Notes: a model not told the origin generated them from the letters alone. Shown: positions 42,701 to 57,700, numbered from the stretch's first letter. The stretch is DNA of 64,000 bases from Ascidia mentula (GCA_947561715.1 OX387201.1:5474001-5538000), one strand, 5' to 3'. Program-made: numbers and translations.

Positions 42701-45700
42701 CCTCCGACGAACACGTCGCTGCCTTGAGCGTTCGCTGCCAGTGCCTTTCCGAGAGCCGCGTTGTCGGCCTTGTTCGCAAGTTGCACGTCGCTGCCCGAGC
42801 TGTCATCGTCGCCAGTCACCATTTCGAAGGTTGAACCTCCAAGCACGATGCCGGACTTGGCCGCTCCGTAAGCGTCGCCGCCATATTGGCCGCCGTACTC
42901 TCCTGGATAGTATCCGTGGCCCGCTGTACCGAGACCTGCCGCGCCAGCACCGATCAGAGTGTCGCCGGCGGTGAAGATCGCCTTGCTGCCCTTGCCGCCC
43001 TTCTTGCCGCCGTCCACAAAGACGCCGCTGTCCTGAGCACCGTACGCCGCACCGAGGCCAGCTGCCAGGTTTTCGCCGAACTGGTCAGCCTTGACAGTGC
43101 CGTCGTGGCCTTCATCTCCGTAATCCTCGATCATGAACGAGTGTCCGCCAACAATGATGTCGGAAGCGGCGGCACCCATCGCCTTGCCGTGTCCGCGGAA
43201 TTTGCCTGGACCTCCGTAGGGGCCATAGCCGTGACCAGCGCCAGCGAGAGCACCCGCTCCAATCACCGTGTCGCCCATGGCGTGCACGAACTTGCTAAAG
43301 TCCGCGCCGCTGTCCTTGCCTCCGACGAACACGTCGCTGCCTTGAGCGTTCGCTGCCAGTGCCTTTCCGAGAGCCGCGTTGTCGGCCTTGTTCGCAAGTT
43401 GCACGTCGCTGCCCGAGCTGTCATCGTCGCCAGTCACCATTTCGAAGGTTGAACCTCCAAGCACGATGCCGGACTTGGCCGCTCCGTAAGCGTCGCCGCC
43501 ATATTGGCCGCCGTACTCTCCTGGATAGTATGCGTGGCCCGCTGTACCGAGACCTGCCGCGCCAGCACCGATCAGAGTGTCGCCGGCGGTGAAGATCGCC
43601 TTGCTGCCCTTGCCGCCCTTCTTGCCGCCGTCCACAAAGACGCCGCTGTCCTGAGCACCGTACGCCGCACCGAGGCCAGCTGCCAGGTTTTCGCCGAACT
43701 GGTCAGCCTTGACAGTGCCGTCGTGGCCTTCATCTCCGTAATCCTCGATCATGAACGAGTGTCCGCCAACAATGATGTCGGAAGCGGCGGCACCCATCGC
43801 CTTGCCGTGTCCGCGGAATTTGCCTGGACCTCCGTAGGGGCCATAGCCGTGACCAGCGCCAGCGAGAGCACCCGCTCCAATCACCGTGTCGCCCATGGCG
43901 TGCACGAACTTGCTAAAGTCCGCGCCGCTGTCCTTGCCTCCGACGAACACGTCGCTGCCTTGAGCGTTCGCTGCCAGTGCCTTTCCGAGAGCCGCGTTGT
44001 CGGCCTTGTTCGCAAGTTGCACGTCGCTGCCCGAGCTGTCATCGTCGCCAGTCACCATTTCGAAGGTTGAACCTCCAAGCACGATGCCGGACTTGGCCGC
44101 TCCGTAAGCGTCGCCGCCATATTGGCCGCCGTACTCTCCTGGATAGTATGCGTGGCCCGCTGTACCGAGACCTGCCGCGCCAGCACCGATCAGAGTGTCG
44201 CCGGCGGTGAAGATCGCCTTGCTGCCCTTGCCGCCCTTCTTGCCGCCGTCCACAAAGACGCCGCTGTCCTGAGCACCGTACGCCGCACCGAGGCCAGCTG
44301 CCAGGTTTTCGCCGAACTGGTCAGCCTTGACAGTGCCGTCGTGGCCTTCATCTCCGTAATCCTCGATCATGAACGAGTGTCCGCCAACAATGATGTCGGA
44401 AGCGGCGGCACCCATCGCCTTGCCGTGTCCGCGGAATTTGCCTGGACCTCCGTAGGGGCCATAGCCGTGACCAGCGCCAGCGAGAGCACCCGCTCCAATC
44501 ACCGTGTCGCCCATGGCGTGCACGAACTTGCTAAAGTCCGCGCCGCTGTCCTTGCCTCCGACGAACACGTCGCTGCCTTGAGCGTTCGCTGCCAGTGCCT
44601 TTCCGAGAGCCGCGTTGTCGGCCTTGTTCGCAAGTTGCACGTCGCTGCCCGAGCTGTCATCGTCGCCAGTCACCATTTCGAAGGTTGAACCTCCAAGCAC
44701 GATGCCGGACTTGGCCGCTCCGTAAGCGTCGCCGCCATATTGGCCGCCGTACTCTCCTGGATAGTATGCGTGGCCCGCTGTACCGAGACCTGCCGCGCCA
44801 GCACCGATCAGAGTGTCGCCGGCGGTGAAGATCGCCTTGCTGCCCTTTCCGCCCTTCTTGCCGCCGTCCACAAAGACGCCGCTGTCCTGAGCACCGTACG
44901 CCGCACCGAGGCCAGCTGCCAGGTTTTCGCCGAACTGGTCAGCCTTGACAGTGCCGTCGTGGCCTTCATCTCCGTAATCCTCGATCATGAACGAGTGTCC
45001 GCCAACAATGATGTCGGAAGCGGCGGCACCCATCGCCTTGCCGTGTCCGCGGAATTTGCCTGGACCTCCGTAGGGGCCATAGCCGTGACCAGCGCCAGCG
45101 AGAGCACCCGCTCCAATCACCGTGTCGCCCATGGCGTGCACGAACTTGCTAAAGTCCGCGCCGCTGTCCTTGCCTCCGACGAACACGTCGCTGCCTTGAG
45201 CGTTCGCTGCCAGTGCCTTTCCGAGAGCCGCGTTGTCGGCCTTGTTCGCAAGTTGCACGTCGCTGCCCGAGCTGTCATCGTCGCCAGTCACCATTTCGAA
45301 GGTTGAACCTCCAAGCACGATGCCGGACTTGGCCGCTCCGTAAGCGTCGCCGCCATATTGGCCGCCGTACTCTCCTGGATAGTATGCGTGGCCCGCTGTA
45401 CCGAGACCTGCCGCGCCAGCACCGATCAGAGTGTCGCCGGCGGTGAAGATCGCCTTGCTGCCCTTTCCGCCCTTCTTGCCGCCGTCCACAAAGACGCCGC
45501 TGTCCTGAGCACCGTACGCCGCACCGAGGCCAGCTGCCAGGTTTTCGCCGAACTGGTCAGCCTTGACAGTGCCGTCGTGGCCTTCATCTCCGTAATCCTC
45601 GATCATGAACGAGTGTCCGCCAACAATGATGTCGGAAGCGGCGGCACCCATCGCCTTGCCGTGTCCGCGGAATTTGCCTGGACCTCCGTAGGGGCCATAG

Positions 45701-48700
45701 CCGTGACCAGCGCCAGCGAGAGCACCCGCTCCAATCACCGTGTCGCCCATGGCGTGCACGAACTTGCTAAAGTCCGCGCCGCTGTCCTTGCCTCCGACGA
45801 ACACGTCGCTGCCTTGAGCGTTCGCTGCCAGTGCCTTTCCGAGAGCCGCGTTGTCGGCCTTGTTCGCAAGTTGCACGTCGCTGCCCGAGCTGTCATCGTC
45901 GCCAGTCACCATTTCGAAGGTTGAACCTCCAAGCACGATGCCGGACTTGGCCGCTCCGTAAGCGTCGCCGCCATATTGGCCGCCGTACTCTCCTGGATAG
46001 TATGCGTGGCCCGCTGTACCGAGACCTGCCGCGCCAGCACCGATCAGAGTGTCGCCGGCGGTGAAGATCGCCTTGCTGCCCTTTCCGCCCTTCTTGCCGC
46101 CGTCCACAAAGACGCCGCTGTCCTGAGCACCGTACGCCGCACCGAGGCCAGCTGCCAGGTTTTCGCCGAACTGGTCAGCCTTGACAGTGCCGTCGTGGCC
46201 TTCATCTCCGTAATCCTCGATCATGAACGAGTGTCCGCCAACAATGATGTCGGAAGCGGCGGCACCCATCGCCTTGCCGTGTCCGCGGAATTTGCCTGGA
46301 CCTCCGTAGGGGCCATAGCCGTGACCAGCGCCAGCGAGAGCACCCGCTCCAATCACCGTGTCGCCCATGGCGTGCACGAACTTGCTAAAGTCCGCGCCGC
46401 TGTCCTTGCCTCCGACGAACACGTCGCTGCCTTGAGCGTTCGCTGCCAGTGCCTTTCCGAGAGCCGCGTTGTCGGCCTTGTTCGCAAGTTGCACGTCGCT
46501 GCCCGAGCTGTCATCGTCGCCAATCACCATTTCGAAGGTTGAACCTCCAAGCACGATGCCGGACTTGGCCGCTCCGTAAGCGTCGCCGCCATATTGGCCG
46601 CCGTACTCTCCTGGATAGTATGCGTGGCCCGCTGTACCGAGACCTGCCGCGCCAGCACCGATCAGAGTGTCGCCGGCGGTGAAGATCGCCTTGCTGCCCT
46701 TGCCGCCCTTCTTGCCGCCGTCCACAAAGACGCCGCTGTCCTGAGCACCGTACGCCGCACCGAGGCCAGCTGCCAGGTTTTCGCCGAACTGGTCAGCCTT
46801 GACAGTGCCGTCGTGGCCTTCATCTCCGTAATCCTCGATCATGAACGAGTGTCCGCCAACAATGATGTCGGAAGCGGCGGCACCCATCGCCTTGCCGTGT
46901 CCGCGGAATTTGCCTGGACCTCCGTAGGGGCCATAGCCGTGACCAGCGCCAGCGAGAGCACCCGCTCCAATCACCGTGTCGCCCATGGCGTGCACGAACT
47001 TGCTAAAGTCCGCGCCGCTGTCCTTGCCTCCGACGAACACGTCGCTGCCTTGAGCGTTCGCTGCCAGTGCCTTTCCGAGAGCCGCGTTGTCGGCCTTGTT
47101 CGCAAGTTGCACGTCGCTGCCCGAGCTGTCATCGTCGCCAGTCACCATTTCGAAGGTTGAACCTCCAAGCACGATGCCGGACTTGGCCGCTCCGTAAGCG
47201 TCGCCGCCATATTGGCCGCCGTACTCTCCTGGATAGTATGCGTGGCCCGCTGTACCGAGACCTGCCGCGCCAGCACCGATCAGAGTGTCGCCGGCGGTGA
47301 AGATCGCCTTGCTGCCCTTGCCGCCCTTCTTGCCGCCGTCCACAAAGACGCCGCTGTCCTGAGCACCGTACGCCGCACCGAGGCCAGCTGCCAGGTTTTC
47401 GCCGAACTGGTCAGCCTTGACAGTGCCGTCGTGGCCTTCATCTCCGTAATCCTCGATCATGAACGAGTGTCCGCCAACAATGATGTCGGAAGCGGCGGCA
47501 CCCATCGCCTTGCCGTGTCCGCGGAATTTGCCTGGACCTCCGTAGGGGCCATAGCCGTGACCAGCGCCAGCGAGAGCACCCGCTCCAATCACCGTGTCGC
47601 CCATGGCGTGCACGAACTTGCTAAAGTCCGCGCCGCTGTCCTTGCCTCCGACGAACACGTCGCTGCCTTGAGCGTTCGCTGCCAGTGCCTTTCCGAGAGC
47701 CGCGTTGTCGGCCTTGTTCGCAAGTTGCACGTCGCTGCCCGAGCTGTCATCGTCGCCAGTCACCATTTCGAAGGTTGAACCTCCAAGCACGATGCCGGAC
47801 TTGGCCGCTCCGTAAGCGTCGCCGCCATATTGGCCGCCGTACTCTCCTGGATAGTATGCGTGGCCCGCTGTACCGAGACCTGCCGCGCCAGCACCGATCA
47901 GAGTGTCGCCGGCGGTGAAGATCGCCTTGCTGCCCTTGCCGCCCTTCTTGCCGCCGTCCACAAAGACGCCGCTGTCCTGAGCACCGTACGCCGCACCGAG
48001 GCCAGCTGCCAGGTTTTCGCCGAACTGGTCAGCCTTGACAGTGCCGTCGTGGCCTTCATCTCCGTAATCCTCGATCATGAACGAGTGTCCGCCAACAATG
48101 ATGTCGGAAGCGGCGGCACCCATCGCCTTGCCGTGTCCGCGGAATTTGCCTGGACCTCCGTAGGGGCCATAGCCGTGACCAGCGCCAGCGAGAGCACCCG
48201 CTCCAATCACCGTGTCGCCCATGGCGTGCACGAACTTGCTAAAGTCCGCGCCGCTGTCCTTGCCTCCGACGAACACGTCGCTGCCTTGAGCGTTCGCTGC
48301 CAGTGCCTTTCCGAGAGCCGCGTTGTCGGCCTTGTTCGCAAGTTGCACGTCGCTGCCCGAGCTGTCATCGTCGCCAGTCACCATTTCGAAGGTTGAACCT
48401 CCAAGCACGATGCCGGACTTGGCCGCTCCGTAAGCGTCGCCGCCATATTGGCCGCCGTACTCTCCTGGATAGTATGCGTGGCCCGCTGTACCGAGACCTG
48501 CCGCGCCAGCACCGATCAGAGTGTCGCCGGCGGTGAAGATCGCCTTGCTGCCCTTGCCGCCCTTCTTGCCGCCGTCCACAAAGACGCCGCTGTCCTGAGC
48601 ACCGTACGCCGCACCGAGGCCAGCTGCCAGGTTTTCGCCGAACTGGTCAGCCTTGACAGTGCCGTCGTGGCCTTCATCTCCGTAATCCTCGATCATGAAC

Positions 48701-51700
48701 GAGTGTCCGCCAACAATGATGTCAGAAGCGGCGGCACCCATCGCCTTGCCGTGTCCGCGGAATTTGCCTGGACCTCCGTAGGGGCCATAGCCGTGACCAG
48801 CGCCAGCGAGAGCACCCGCTCCAATCACCGTGTCGCCCATGGCGTGCACGAACTTGCTAAAGTCCGCGCCGCTGTCCTTGCCTCCGACGAACACGTCGCT
48901 GCCTTGAGCGTTCGCTGCCAGTGCCTTTCCGAGAGCCGCGTTGTCGGCCTTGTTCGCAAGTTGCACGTCGCTGCCCGAGCTGTCATCGTCGCCAGTCACC
49001 ATTTCGAAGGTTGAACCTCCAAGCACGATGCCGGACTTGGCCGCTCCGTAAGCGTCGCCGCCATATTGGCCGCCGTACTCTCCTGGATAGTATGCGTGGC
49101 CCGCTGTACCGAGACCTGCCGCGCCAGCACCGATCAGAGTGTCGCCGGCGGTGAAGATCGCCTTGCTGCCCTTTCCGCCCTTCTTGCCGCCGTCCACAAA
49201 GACGCCGCTGTCCTGAGCACCGTACGCCGCACCGAGGCCAGCTGCCAGGTTTTCGCCGAACTGGTCAGCCTTGACAGTGCCGTCGTGGCCTTCATCTCCG
49301 TAATCCTCGATCATGAACGAGTGTCCGCCAACAATGATGTCGGAAGCGGCGGCACCCATCGCCTTGCCGTGTCCGCGGAATTTGCCTGGACCTCCGTAGG
49401 GGCCATAGCCGTGACCAGCGCCAGCGAGAGCACCCGCTCCAATCACCGTGTCGCCCATGGCGTGCACGAACTTGCTAAAGTCCGCGCCGCTGTCCTTGCC
49501 TCCGACGAACACGTCGCTGCCTTGAGCGTTCGCTGCCAGTGCCTTTCCGAGAGCCGCGTTGTCGGCCTTGTTCGCAAGTTGCACGTCGCTGCCCGAGCTG
49601 TCATCGTCGCCAGTCACCATTTCGAAGGTTGAACCTCCAAGCACGATGCCGGACTTGGCCGCTCCGTAAGCGTCGCCGCCATATTGGCCGCCGTACTCTC
49701 CTGGATAGTATGCGTGGCCCGCTGTACCGAGACCTGCCGCGCCAGCACCGATCAGAGTGTCGCCGGCGGTGAAGATCGCCTTGCTGCCCTTGCCGCCCTT
49801 CTTGCCGCCGTCCACAAAGACGCCGCTGTCCTGAGCACCGTACGCCGCACCGAGGCCAGCTGCCAGGTTTTCGCCGAACTGGTCAGCCTTGACAGTGCCG
49901 TCGTGGCCTTCATCTCCGTAATCCTCGATCATGAACGAGTGTCCGCCAACAATGATGTCGGAAGCGGCGGCACCCATCGCCTTGCCGTGTCCGCGGAATT
50001 TGCCTGGACCTCCGTAGGGGCCATAGCCGTGACCAGCGCCAGCGAGAGCACCCGCTCCAATCACCGTGTCGCCCATGGCGTGCACGAACTTGCTAAAGTC
50101 CGCGCCGCTGTCCTTGCCTCCGACGAACACGTCGCTGCCTTGAGCGTTCGCTGCCAGTGCCTTTCCGAGAGCCGCGTTGTCGGCCTTGTTCGCAAGTTGC
50201 ACGTCGCTGCCCGAGCTGTCATCGTCGCCAGTCACCATTTCGAAGGTTGAACCTCCAAGCACGATGCCGGACTTGGCCGCTCCGTAAGCGTCGCCGCCAT
50301 ATTGGCCGCCGTACTCTCCTGGATAGTATGCGTGGCCCGCTGTACCGAGACCTGCCGCGCCAGCACCGATCAGAGTGTCGCCGGCGGTGAAGATCGCCTT
50401 GCTGCCCTTGCCGCCCTTCTTGCCGCCGTCCACAAAGACGCCGCTGTCCTGAGCACCGTACGCCGCACCGAGGCCAGCTGCCAGGTTTTCGCCGAACTGG
50501 TCAGCCTTGACAGTGCCGTCGTGGCCTTCATCTCCGTAATCCTCGATCATGAACGAGTGTCCGCCAACAATGATGTCGGAAGCGGCGGCACCCATCGCCT
50601 TGCCGTGTCCGCGGAATTTGCCTGGACCTCCGTAGGGGCCATAGCCGTGACCAGCGCCAGCGAGAGCACCCGCTCCAATCACCGTGTCGCCCATGGCGTG
50701 CACGAACTTGCTAAAGTCCGCGCCGCTGTCCTTGCCTCCGACGAACACGTCGCTGCCTTGAGCGTTCGCTGCCAGTGCCTTTCCGAGAGCCGCGTTGTCG
50801 GCCTTGTTCGCAAGTTGCACGTCGCTGCCCGAGCTGTCATCGTCGCCAGTCACCATTTCGAAGGTTGAACCTCCAAGCACGATGCCGGACTTGGCCGCTC
50901 CGTAAGCGTCGCCGCCATATTGGCCGCCGTACTCTCCTGGATAGTATGCGTGGCCCGCTGTACCGAGACCTGCCGCGCCAGCACCGATCAGAGTGTCGCC
51001 GGCGGTGAAGATCGCCTTGCTGCCCTTTCCGCCCTTCTTGCCGCCGTCCACAAAGACGCCGCTGTCCTGAGCACCGTACGCCGCACCGAGGCCAGCTGCC
51101 AGGTTTTCGCCGAACTGGTCAGCCTTGACAGTGCCGTCGTGGCCTTCATCTCCGTAATCCTCGATCATGAACGAGTGTCCGCCAACAATGATGTCGGAAG
51201 CGGCGGCACCCATCGCCTTGCCGTGTCCGCGGAATTTGCCTGGACCTCCGTAGGGGCCATAGCCGTGACCAGCGCCAGCGAGAGCACCCGCTCCAATCAC
51301 CGTGTCGCCCATGGCGTGCACGAACTTGCTAAAGTCCGCGCCGCTGTCCTTGCCTCCGACGAACACGTCGCTGCCTTGAGCGTTCGCTGCCAGTGCCTTT
51401 CCGAGAGCCGCGTTGTCGGCCTTGTTCGCAAGTTGCACGTCGCTGCCCGAGCTGTCATCGTCGCCAGTCACCATTTCGAAGGTTGAACCTCCAAGCACGA
51501 TGCCGGACTTGGCCGCTCCGTAAGCGTCGCCGCCATATTGGCCGCCGTACTCTCCTGGATAGTATGCGTGGCCCGCTGTACCGAGACCTGCCGCGCCAGC
51601 ACCGATCAGAGTGTCGCCGGCGGTGAAGATCGCCTTGCTGCCCTTTCCGCCCTTCTTGCCGCCGTCCACAAAGACGCCGCTGTCCTGAGCACCGTACGCC

Positions 51701-54700
51701 GCACCGAGGCCAGCTGCCAGGTTTTCGCCGAACTGGTCAGCCTTGACAGTGCCGTCGTGGCCTTCATCTCCGTAATCCTCGATCATGAACGAGTGTCCGC
51801 CAACAATGATGTCGGAAGCGGCGGCACCCATCGCCTTGCCGTGTCCGCGGAATTTGCCTGGACCTCCGTAGGGGCCATAGCCGTGACCAGCGCCAGCGAG
51901 AGCACCCGCTCCAATCACCGTGTCGCCCATGGCGTGCACGAACTTGCTAAAGTCCGCGCCGCTGTCCTTGCCTCCGACGAACACGTCGCTGCCTTGAGCG
52001 TTCGCTGCCAGTGCCTTTCCGAGAGCCGCGTTGTCGGCCTTGTTCGCAAGTTGCACGTCGCTGCCCGAGCTGTCATCGTCGCCAGTCACCATTTCGAAGG
52101 TTGAACCTCCAAGCACGATGCCGGACTTGGCCGCTCCGTAAGCGTCGCCGCCATATTGGCCGCCGTACTCTCCTGGATAGTATGCGTGGCCCGCTGTACC
52201 GAGACCTGCCGCGCCAGCACCGATCAGAGTGTCGCCGGCGGTGAAGATCGCCTTGCTGCCCTTTCCGCCCTTCTTGCCGCCGTCCACAAAGACGCCGCTG
52301 TCCTGAGCACCGTACGCCGCACCGAGGCCAGCTGCCAGGTTTTCGCCGAACTGGTCAGCCTTGACAGTGCCGTCGTGGCCTTCATCTCCGTAATCCTCGA
52401 TCATGAACGAGTGTCCGCCAACAATGATGTCGGAAGCGGCGGCACCCATCGCCTTGCCGTGTCCGCGGAATTTGCCTGGACCTCCGTAGGGGCCATAGCC
52501 GTGACCAGCGCCAGCGAGAGCACCCGCTCCAATCACCGTGTCGCCCATGGCGTGCACGAACTTGCTAAAGTCCGCGCCGCTGTCCTTGCCTCCGACGAAC
52601 ACGTCGCTGCCTTGAGCGTTCGCTGCCAGTGCCTTTCCGAGAGCCGCGTTGTCGGCCTTGTTCGCAAGTTGCACGTCGCTGCCCGAGCTGTCATCTTCGC
52701 CAGTCACCATTTCGAAGGTTGAACCTCCAAGCACGATGCCGGACTTGGCCGCTCCGTAAGCGTCGCCGCCATATTGGCCGCCGTACTCTCCTGGATAGTA
52801 TGCGTGGCCCGCTGTACCGAGACCTGCCGCGCCAGCACCGATCAGAGTGTCGCCGGCGGTGAAGATCGCCTTGCTGCCCTTGCCGCCCTTCTTCCCGCCG
52901 TCCACAAAGACGCCGCTGTCCTGAGCACCGTACGCCGCACCGAGGCCAGCTGCCAGGTTTTCGCCGAACTGGTCAGCCTTGACAGTGCCGTCGTGGCCTT
53001 CATCTCCGTAATCCTCGATCATGAACGAGTGTCCGCCAACAATGATGTCGGAAGCGGCGGCACCCATCGCCTTGCCGTGTCCGCGGAATTTGCCTGGACC
53101 TCCGTAGGGGCCATAGCCGTGACCAGCGCCAGCGAGAGCACCCGCTCCAATCACCGTGTCGCCCATGGCGTGCACGAACTTGCTAAAGTCCGCGCCGCTG
53201 TCCTTGCCTCCGACGAACACGTCGCTGCCTTGAGCGTTCGCTGCCAGTGCCTTTCCGAGAGCCGCGTTGTCGGCCTTGTTCGCAAGTTGCACGTCGCTGC
53301 CCGAGCTGTCATCGTCGCCAGTCACCATTTCGAAGGTTGAACCTCCAAGCACGATGCCGGACTTGGCCGCTCCGTAAGCGTCGCCGCCATATTGGCCGCC
53401 GTACTCTCCTGGATAGTATGCGTGGCCCGCTGTACCGAGACCTGCCGCGCCAGCACCGATCAGAGTGTCGCCGGCGGTGAAGATCGCCTTGCTGCCCTTG
53501 CCGCCCTTCTTGCCGCCGTCCACAAAGACGCCGCTGTCCTGAGCACCGTACGCCGCACCGAGGCCAGCTGCCAGGTTTTCGCCGAACTGGTCAGCCTTGA
53601 CAGTGCCGTCGTGGCCTTCATCTCCGTAATCCTCGATCATGAACGAGTGTCCGCCAACAATGATGTCGGAAGCGGCGGCACCCATCGCCTTGCCGTGTCC
53701 GCGGAATTTGCCTGGACCTCCGTAGGGGCCATAGCCGTGACCAGCGCCAGCGAGAGCACCCGCTCCAATCACCGTGTCGCCCATGGCGTGCACGAACTTG
53801 CTAAAGTCCGCGCCGCTGTCCTTGCCTCCGACGAACACGTCGCTGCCTTGAGCGTTCGCTGCCAGTGCCTTTCCGAGAGCCGCGTTGTCGGCCTTGTTCG
53901 CAAGTTGCACGTCGCTGCCCGAGCTGTCATCGTCGCCAGTCACCATTTCGAAGGTTGAACCTCCAAGCACGATGCCGGACTTGGCCGCTCCGTAAGCGTC
54001 GCCGCCATATTGGCCGCCGTACTCTCCTGGATAGTATGCGTGGCCCGCTGTACCGAGACCTGCCGCGCCAGCACCGATCAGAGTGTCGCCGGCGGTGAAG
54101 ATCGCCTTGCTGCCCTTTCCGCCCTTCTTGCCGCCGTCCACAAAGACGCCGCTGTCCTGAGCACCGTACGCCGCACCGAGGCCAGCTGCCAGGTTTTCGC
54201 CGAACTGGTCAGCCTTGACAGTGCCGTCGTGGCCTTCATCTCCGTAATCCTCGATCATGAACGAGTGTCCGCCAACAATGATGTCGGAAGCGGCGGCACC
54301 CATCGCCTTGCCGTGTCCGCGGAATTTGCCTGGACCTCCGTAGGGGCCATAGCCGTGACCAGCGCCAGCGAGAGCACCCGCTCCAATCACCGTGTCGCCC
54401 ATGGCGTGCACGAACTTGCTAAAGTCCGCGCCGCTGTCCTTGCCTCCGACGAACACGTCGCTGCCTTGAGCGTTCGCTGCCAGTGCCTTTCCGAGAGCCG
54501 CGTTGTCGGCCTTGTTCGCAAGTTGCACGTCGCTGCCCGAGCTGTCATCGTCGCCAGTCACCATTTCGAAGGTTGAACCTCCAAGCACGATGCCGGACTT
54601 GGCCGCTCCGTAAGCGTCGCCGCCATATTGGCCGCCGTACTCTCCTGGATAGTATGCGTGGCCCGCTGTACCGAGACCTGCCGCGCCAGCACCGATCAGA

Positions 54701-57700
54701 GTGTCGCCGGCGGTGAAGATCGCCTTGCTGCCCTTGCCGCCCTTCTTGCCGCCGTCCACAAAGACGCCGCTGTCCTGAGCACCGTACGCCGCACCGAGGC
54801 CAGCTGCCAGGTTTTCGCCGAACTGGTCAGCCTTGACAGTGCCGTCGTGGCCTTCATCTCCGTAATCCTCGATCATGAACGAGTGTCCGCCAACAATGAT
54901 GTCGGAAGCGGCGGCACCCATCGCCTTGCCGTGTCCGCGGAATTTGCCTGGACCTCCGTAGGGGCCATAGCCGTGACCAGCGCCAGCGAGAGCACCCGCT
55001 CCAATCACCGTGTCGCCCATGGCGTGCACGAACTTGCTAAAGTCCGCGCCGCTGTCCTTGCCTCCGACGAACACGTCGCTGCCTTGAGCGTTCGCTGCCA
55101 GTGCCTTTCCGAGAGCCGCGTTGTCGGCCTTGTTCGCAAGTTGCACGTCGCTGCCCGAGCTGTCATCGTCGCCAGTCACCATTTCGAAGGTTGAACCTCC
55201 AAGCACGATGCCGGACTTGGCCGCTCCGTAAGCGTCGCCGCCATATTGGCCGCCGTACTCTCCTGGATAGTATCCGTGGCCCGCTGTACCGAGACCTGCC
55301 GCGCCAGCACCGATCAGAGTGTCGCCGGCGGTGAAGATCGCCTTGCTGCCCTTGCCGCCCTTCTTGCCGCCGTCCACAAAGACGCCGCTGTCCTGAGCAC
55401 CGTACGCCGCACCGAGGCCAGCTGCCAGGTTTTCGCCGAACTGGTCAGCCTTGACAGTGCCGTCGTGGCCTTCATCTCCGTAATCCTTGATCATGAACGA
55501 GTGTCCGCCAACAATGATGTCGGAAGCGGCGGCACCCATCGCCTTGCCGTGTCCGCGGAATTTGCCTGGACCTCCGTAGGGGCCATAGCCGTGACCAGCG
55601 CCAGCGAGAGCACCCGCTCCAATCACCGTGTCGCCCATGGCGTGCACGAACTTGCTAAAGTCCGCGCCGCTGTCCTTGCCTCCGACGAACACGTCGCTGC
55701 CTTGAGCGTTCGCTGCCAGTGCCTTTCCGAGAGCCGCGTTGTCGGCCTTGTTCGCAAGTTGCACGTCGCTGCCCGAGCTGTCATCGTCGCCAGTCACCAT
55801 TTCGAAGGTTGAACCTCCAAGCACGATGCCGGACTTGGCCGCTCCGTAAGCGTCGCCGCCATATTGGCCGCCGTACTCTCCTGGATAGTATGCGTGGCCC
55901 GCTGTACCGAGACCTGCCGCGCCAGCACCGATCAGAGTGTCGCCGGCGGTGAAGATCGCCTTGCTGCCCTTTCCGCCCTTCTTGCCGCCGTCCACAAAGA
56001 CGCCGCTGTCCTGAGCACCGTACGCCGCACCGAGGCCAGCTGCCAGGTTTTCGCCGAACTGGTCAGCCTTGACAGTGCCGTCGTGGCCTTCATCTCCGTA
56101 ATCCTCGATCATGAACGAGTGTCCGCCAACAATGATGTCGGAAGCGGCGGCACCCATCGCCTTGCCGTGTCCGCGGAATTTGCCTGGACCTCCGTAGGGG
56201 CCATAGCCGTGACCAGCGCCAGCGAGAGCACCCGCTCCAATCACCGTGTCGCCCATGGCGTGCACGAACTTGCTAAAGTCCGCGCCGCTGTCCTTGCCTC
56301 CGACGAACACGTCGCTGCCTTGAGCGTTCGCTGCCAGTGCCTTTCCGAGAGCCGCGTTGTCGGCCTTGTTCGCAAGTTGCACGTCGCTGCCCGAGCTGTC
56401 ATCGTCGCCAGTCACCATTTCGAAGGTTGAACCTCCAAGCACGATGCCGGACTTGGCCGCTCCGTAAGCGTCGCCGCCATATTGGCCGCCGTACTCTCCT
56501 GGATAGTATGCGTGGCCCGCTGTACCGAGACCTGCCGCGCCAGCACCGATCAGAGTGTCGCCGGCGGTGAAGATCGCCTTGCTGCCCTTTCCGCCCTTCT
56601 TGCCGCCGTCCACAAAGACGCCGCTGTCCTGAGCACCGTACGCCGCACCGAGGCCAGCTGCCAGGTTTTCGCCGAACTGGTCAGCCTTGACAGTGCCGTC
56701 GTGGCCTTCATCTCCGTAATCCTCGATCATGAACGAGTGTCCGCCAACAATGATGTCGGAAGCGGCGGCACCCATCGCCTTGCCGTGTCCGCGGAATTTG
56801 CCTGGACCTCCGTAGGGGCCATAGCCGTGACCAGCGCCAGCGAGAGCACCCGCTCCAATCACCGTGTCGCCCATGGCGTGCACGAACTTGCTAAAGTCCG
56901 CGCCGCTGTCCTTGCCTCCGACGAACACGTCGCTGCCTTGAGCGTTCGCTGCCAGTGCCTTTCCGAGAGCCGCGTTGTCGGCCTTGTTCGCAAGTTGCAC
57001 GTCGCTGCCCGAGCTGTCATCGTCGCCAGTCACCATTTCGAAGGTTGAACCTCCAAGCACGATGCCGGACTTGGCCGCTCCGTAAGCGTCGCCGCCATAT
57101 TGGCCGCCGTACTCTCCTGGATAGTATGCGTGGCCCGCTGTACCGAGACCTGCCGCGCCAGCACCGATCAGAGTGTCGCCGGCGGTGAAGATCGCCTTGC
57201 TGCCCTTTCCGCCCTTCTTGCCGCCGTCCACAAAGACGCCGCTGTCCTGAGCACCGTACGCCGCACCGAGGCCAGCTGCCAGGTTTTCGCCGAACTGGTC
57301 AGCCTTGACAGTGCCGTCGTGGCCTTCATCTCCGTAATCCTCGATCATGAACGAGTGTCCGCCAACAATGATGTCGGAAGCGGCGGCACCCATCGCCTTG
57401 CCGTGTCCGCGGAATTTGCCTGGACCTCCGTAGGGGCCATAGCCGTGACCAGCGCCAGCGAGAGCACCCGCTCCAATCACCGTGTCGCCCATGGCGTGCA
57501 CGAACTTGCTAAAGTCCGCGCCGCTGTCCTTGCCTCCGACGAACACGTCGCTGCCTTGAGCGTTCGCTGCCAGTGCCTTTCCGAGAGCCGCGTTGTCGGC
57601 CTTGTTCGCAAGTTGCACGTCGCTGCCCGAGCTGTCATCGTCGCCAGTCACCATTTCGAAGGTTGAACCTCCAAGCACGATGCCGGACTTGGCCGCTCCG

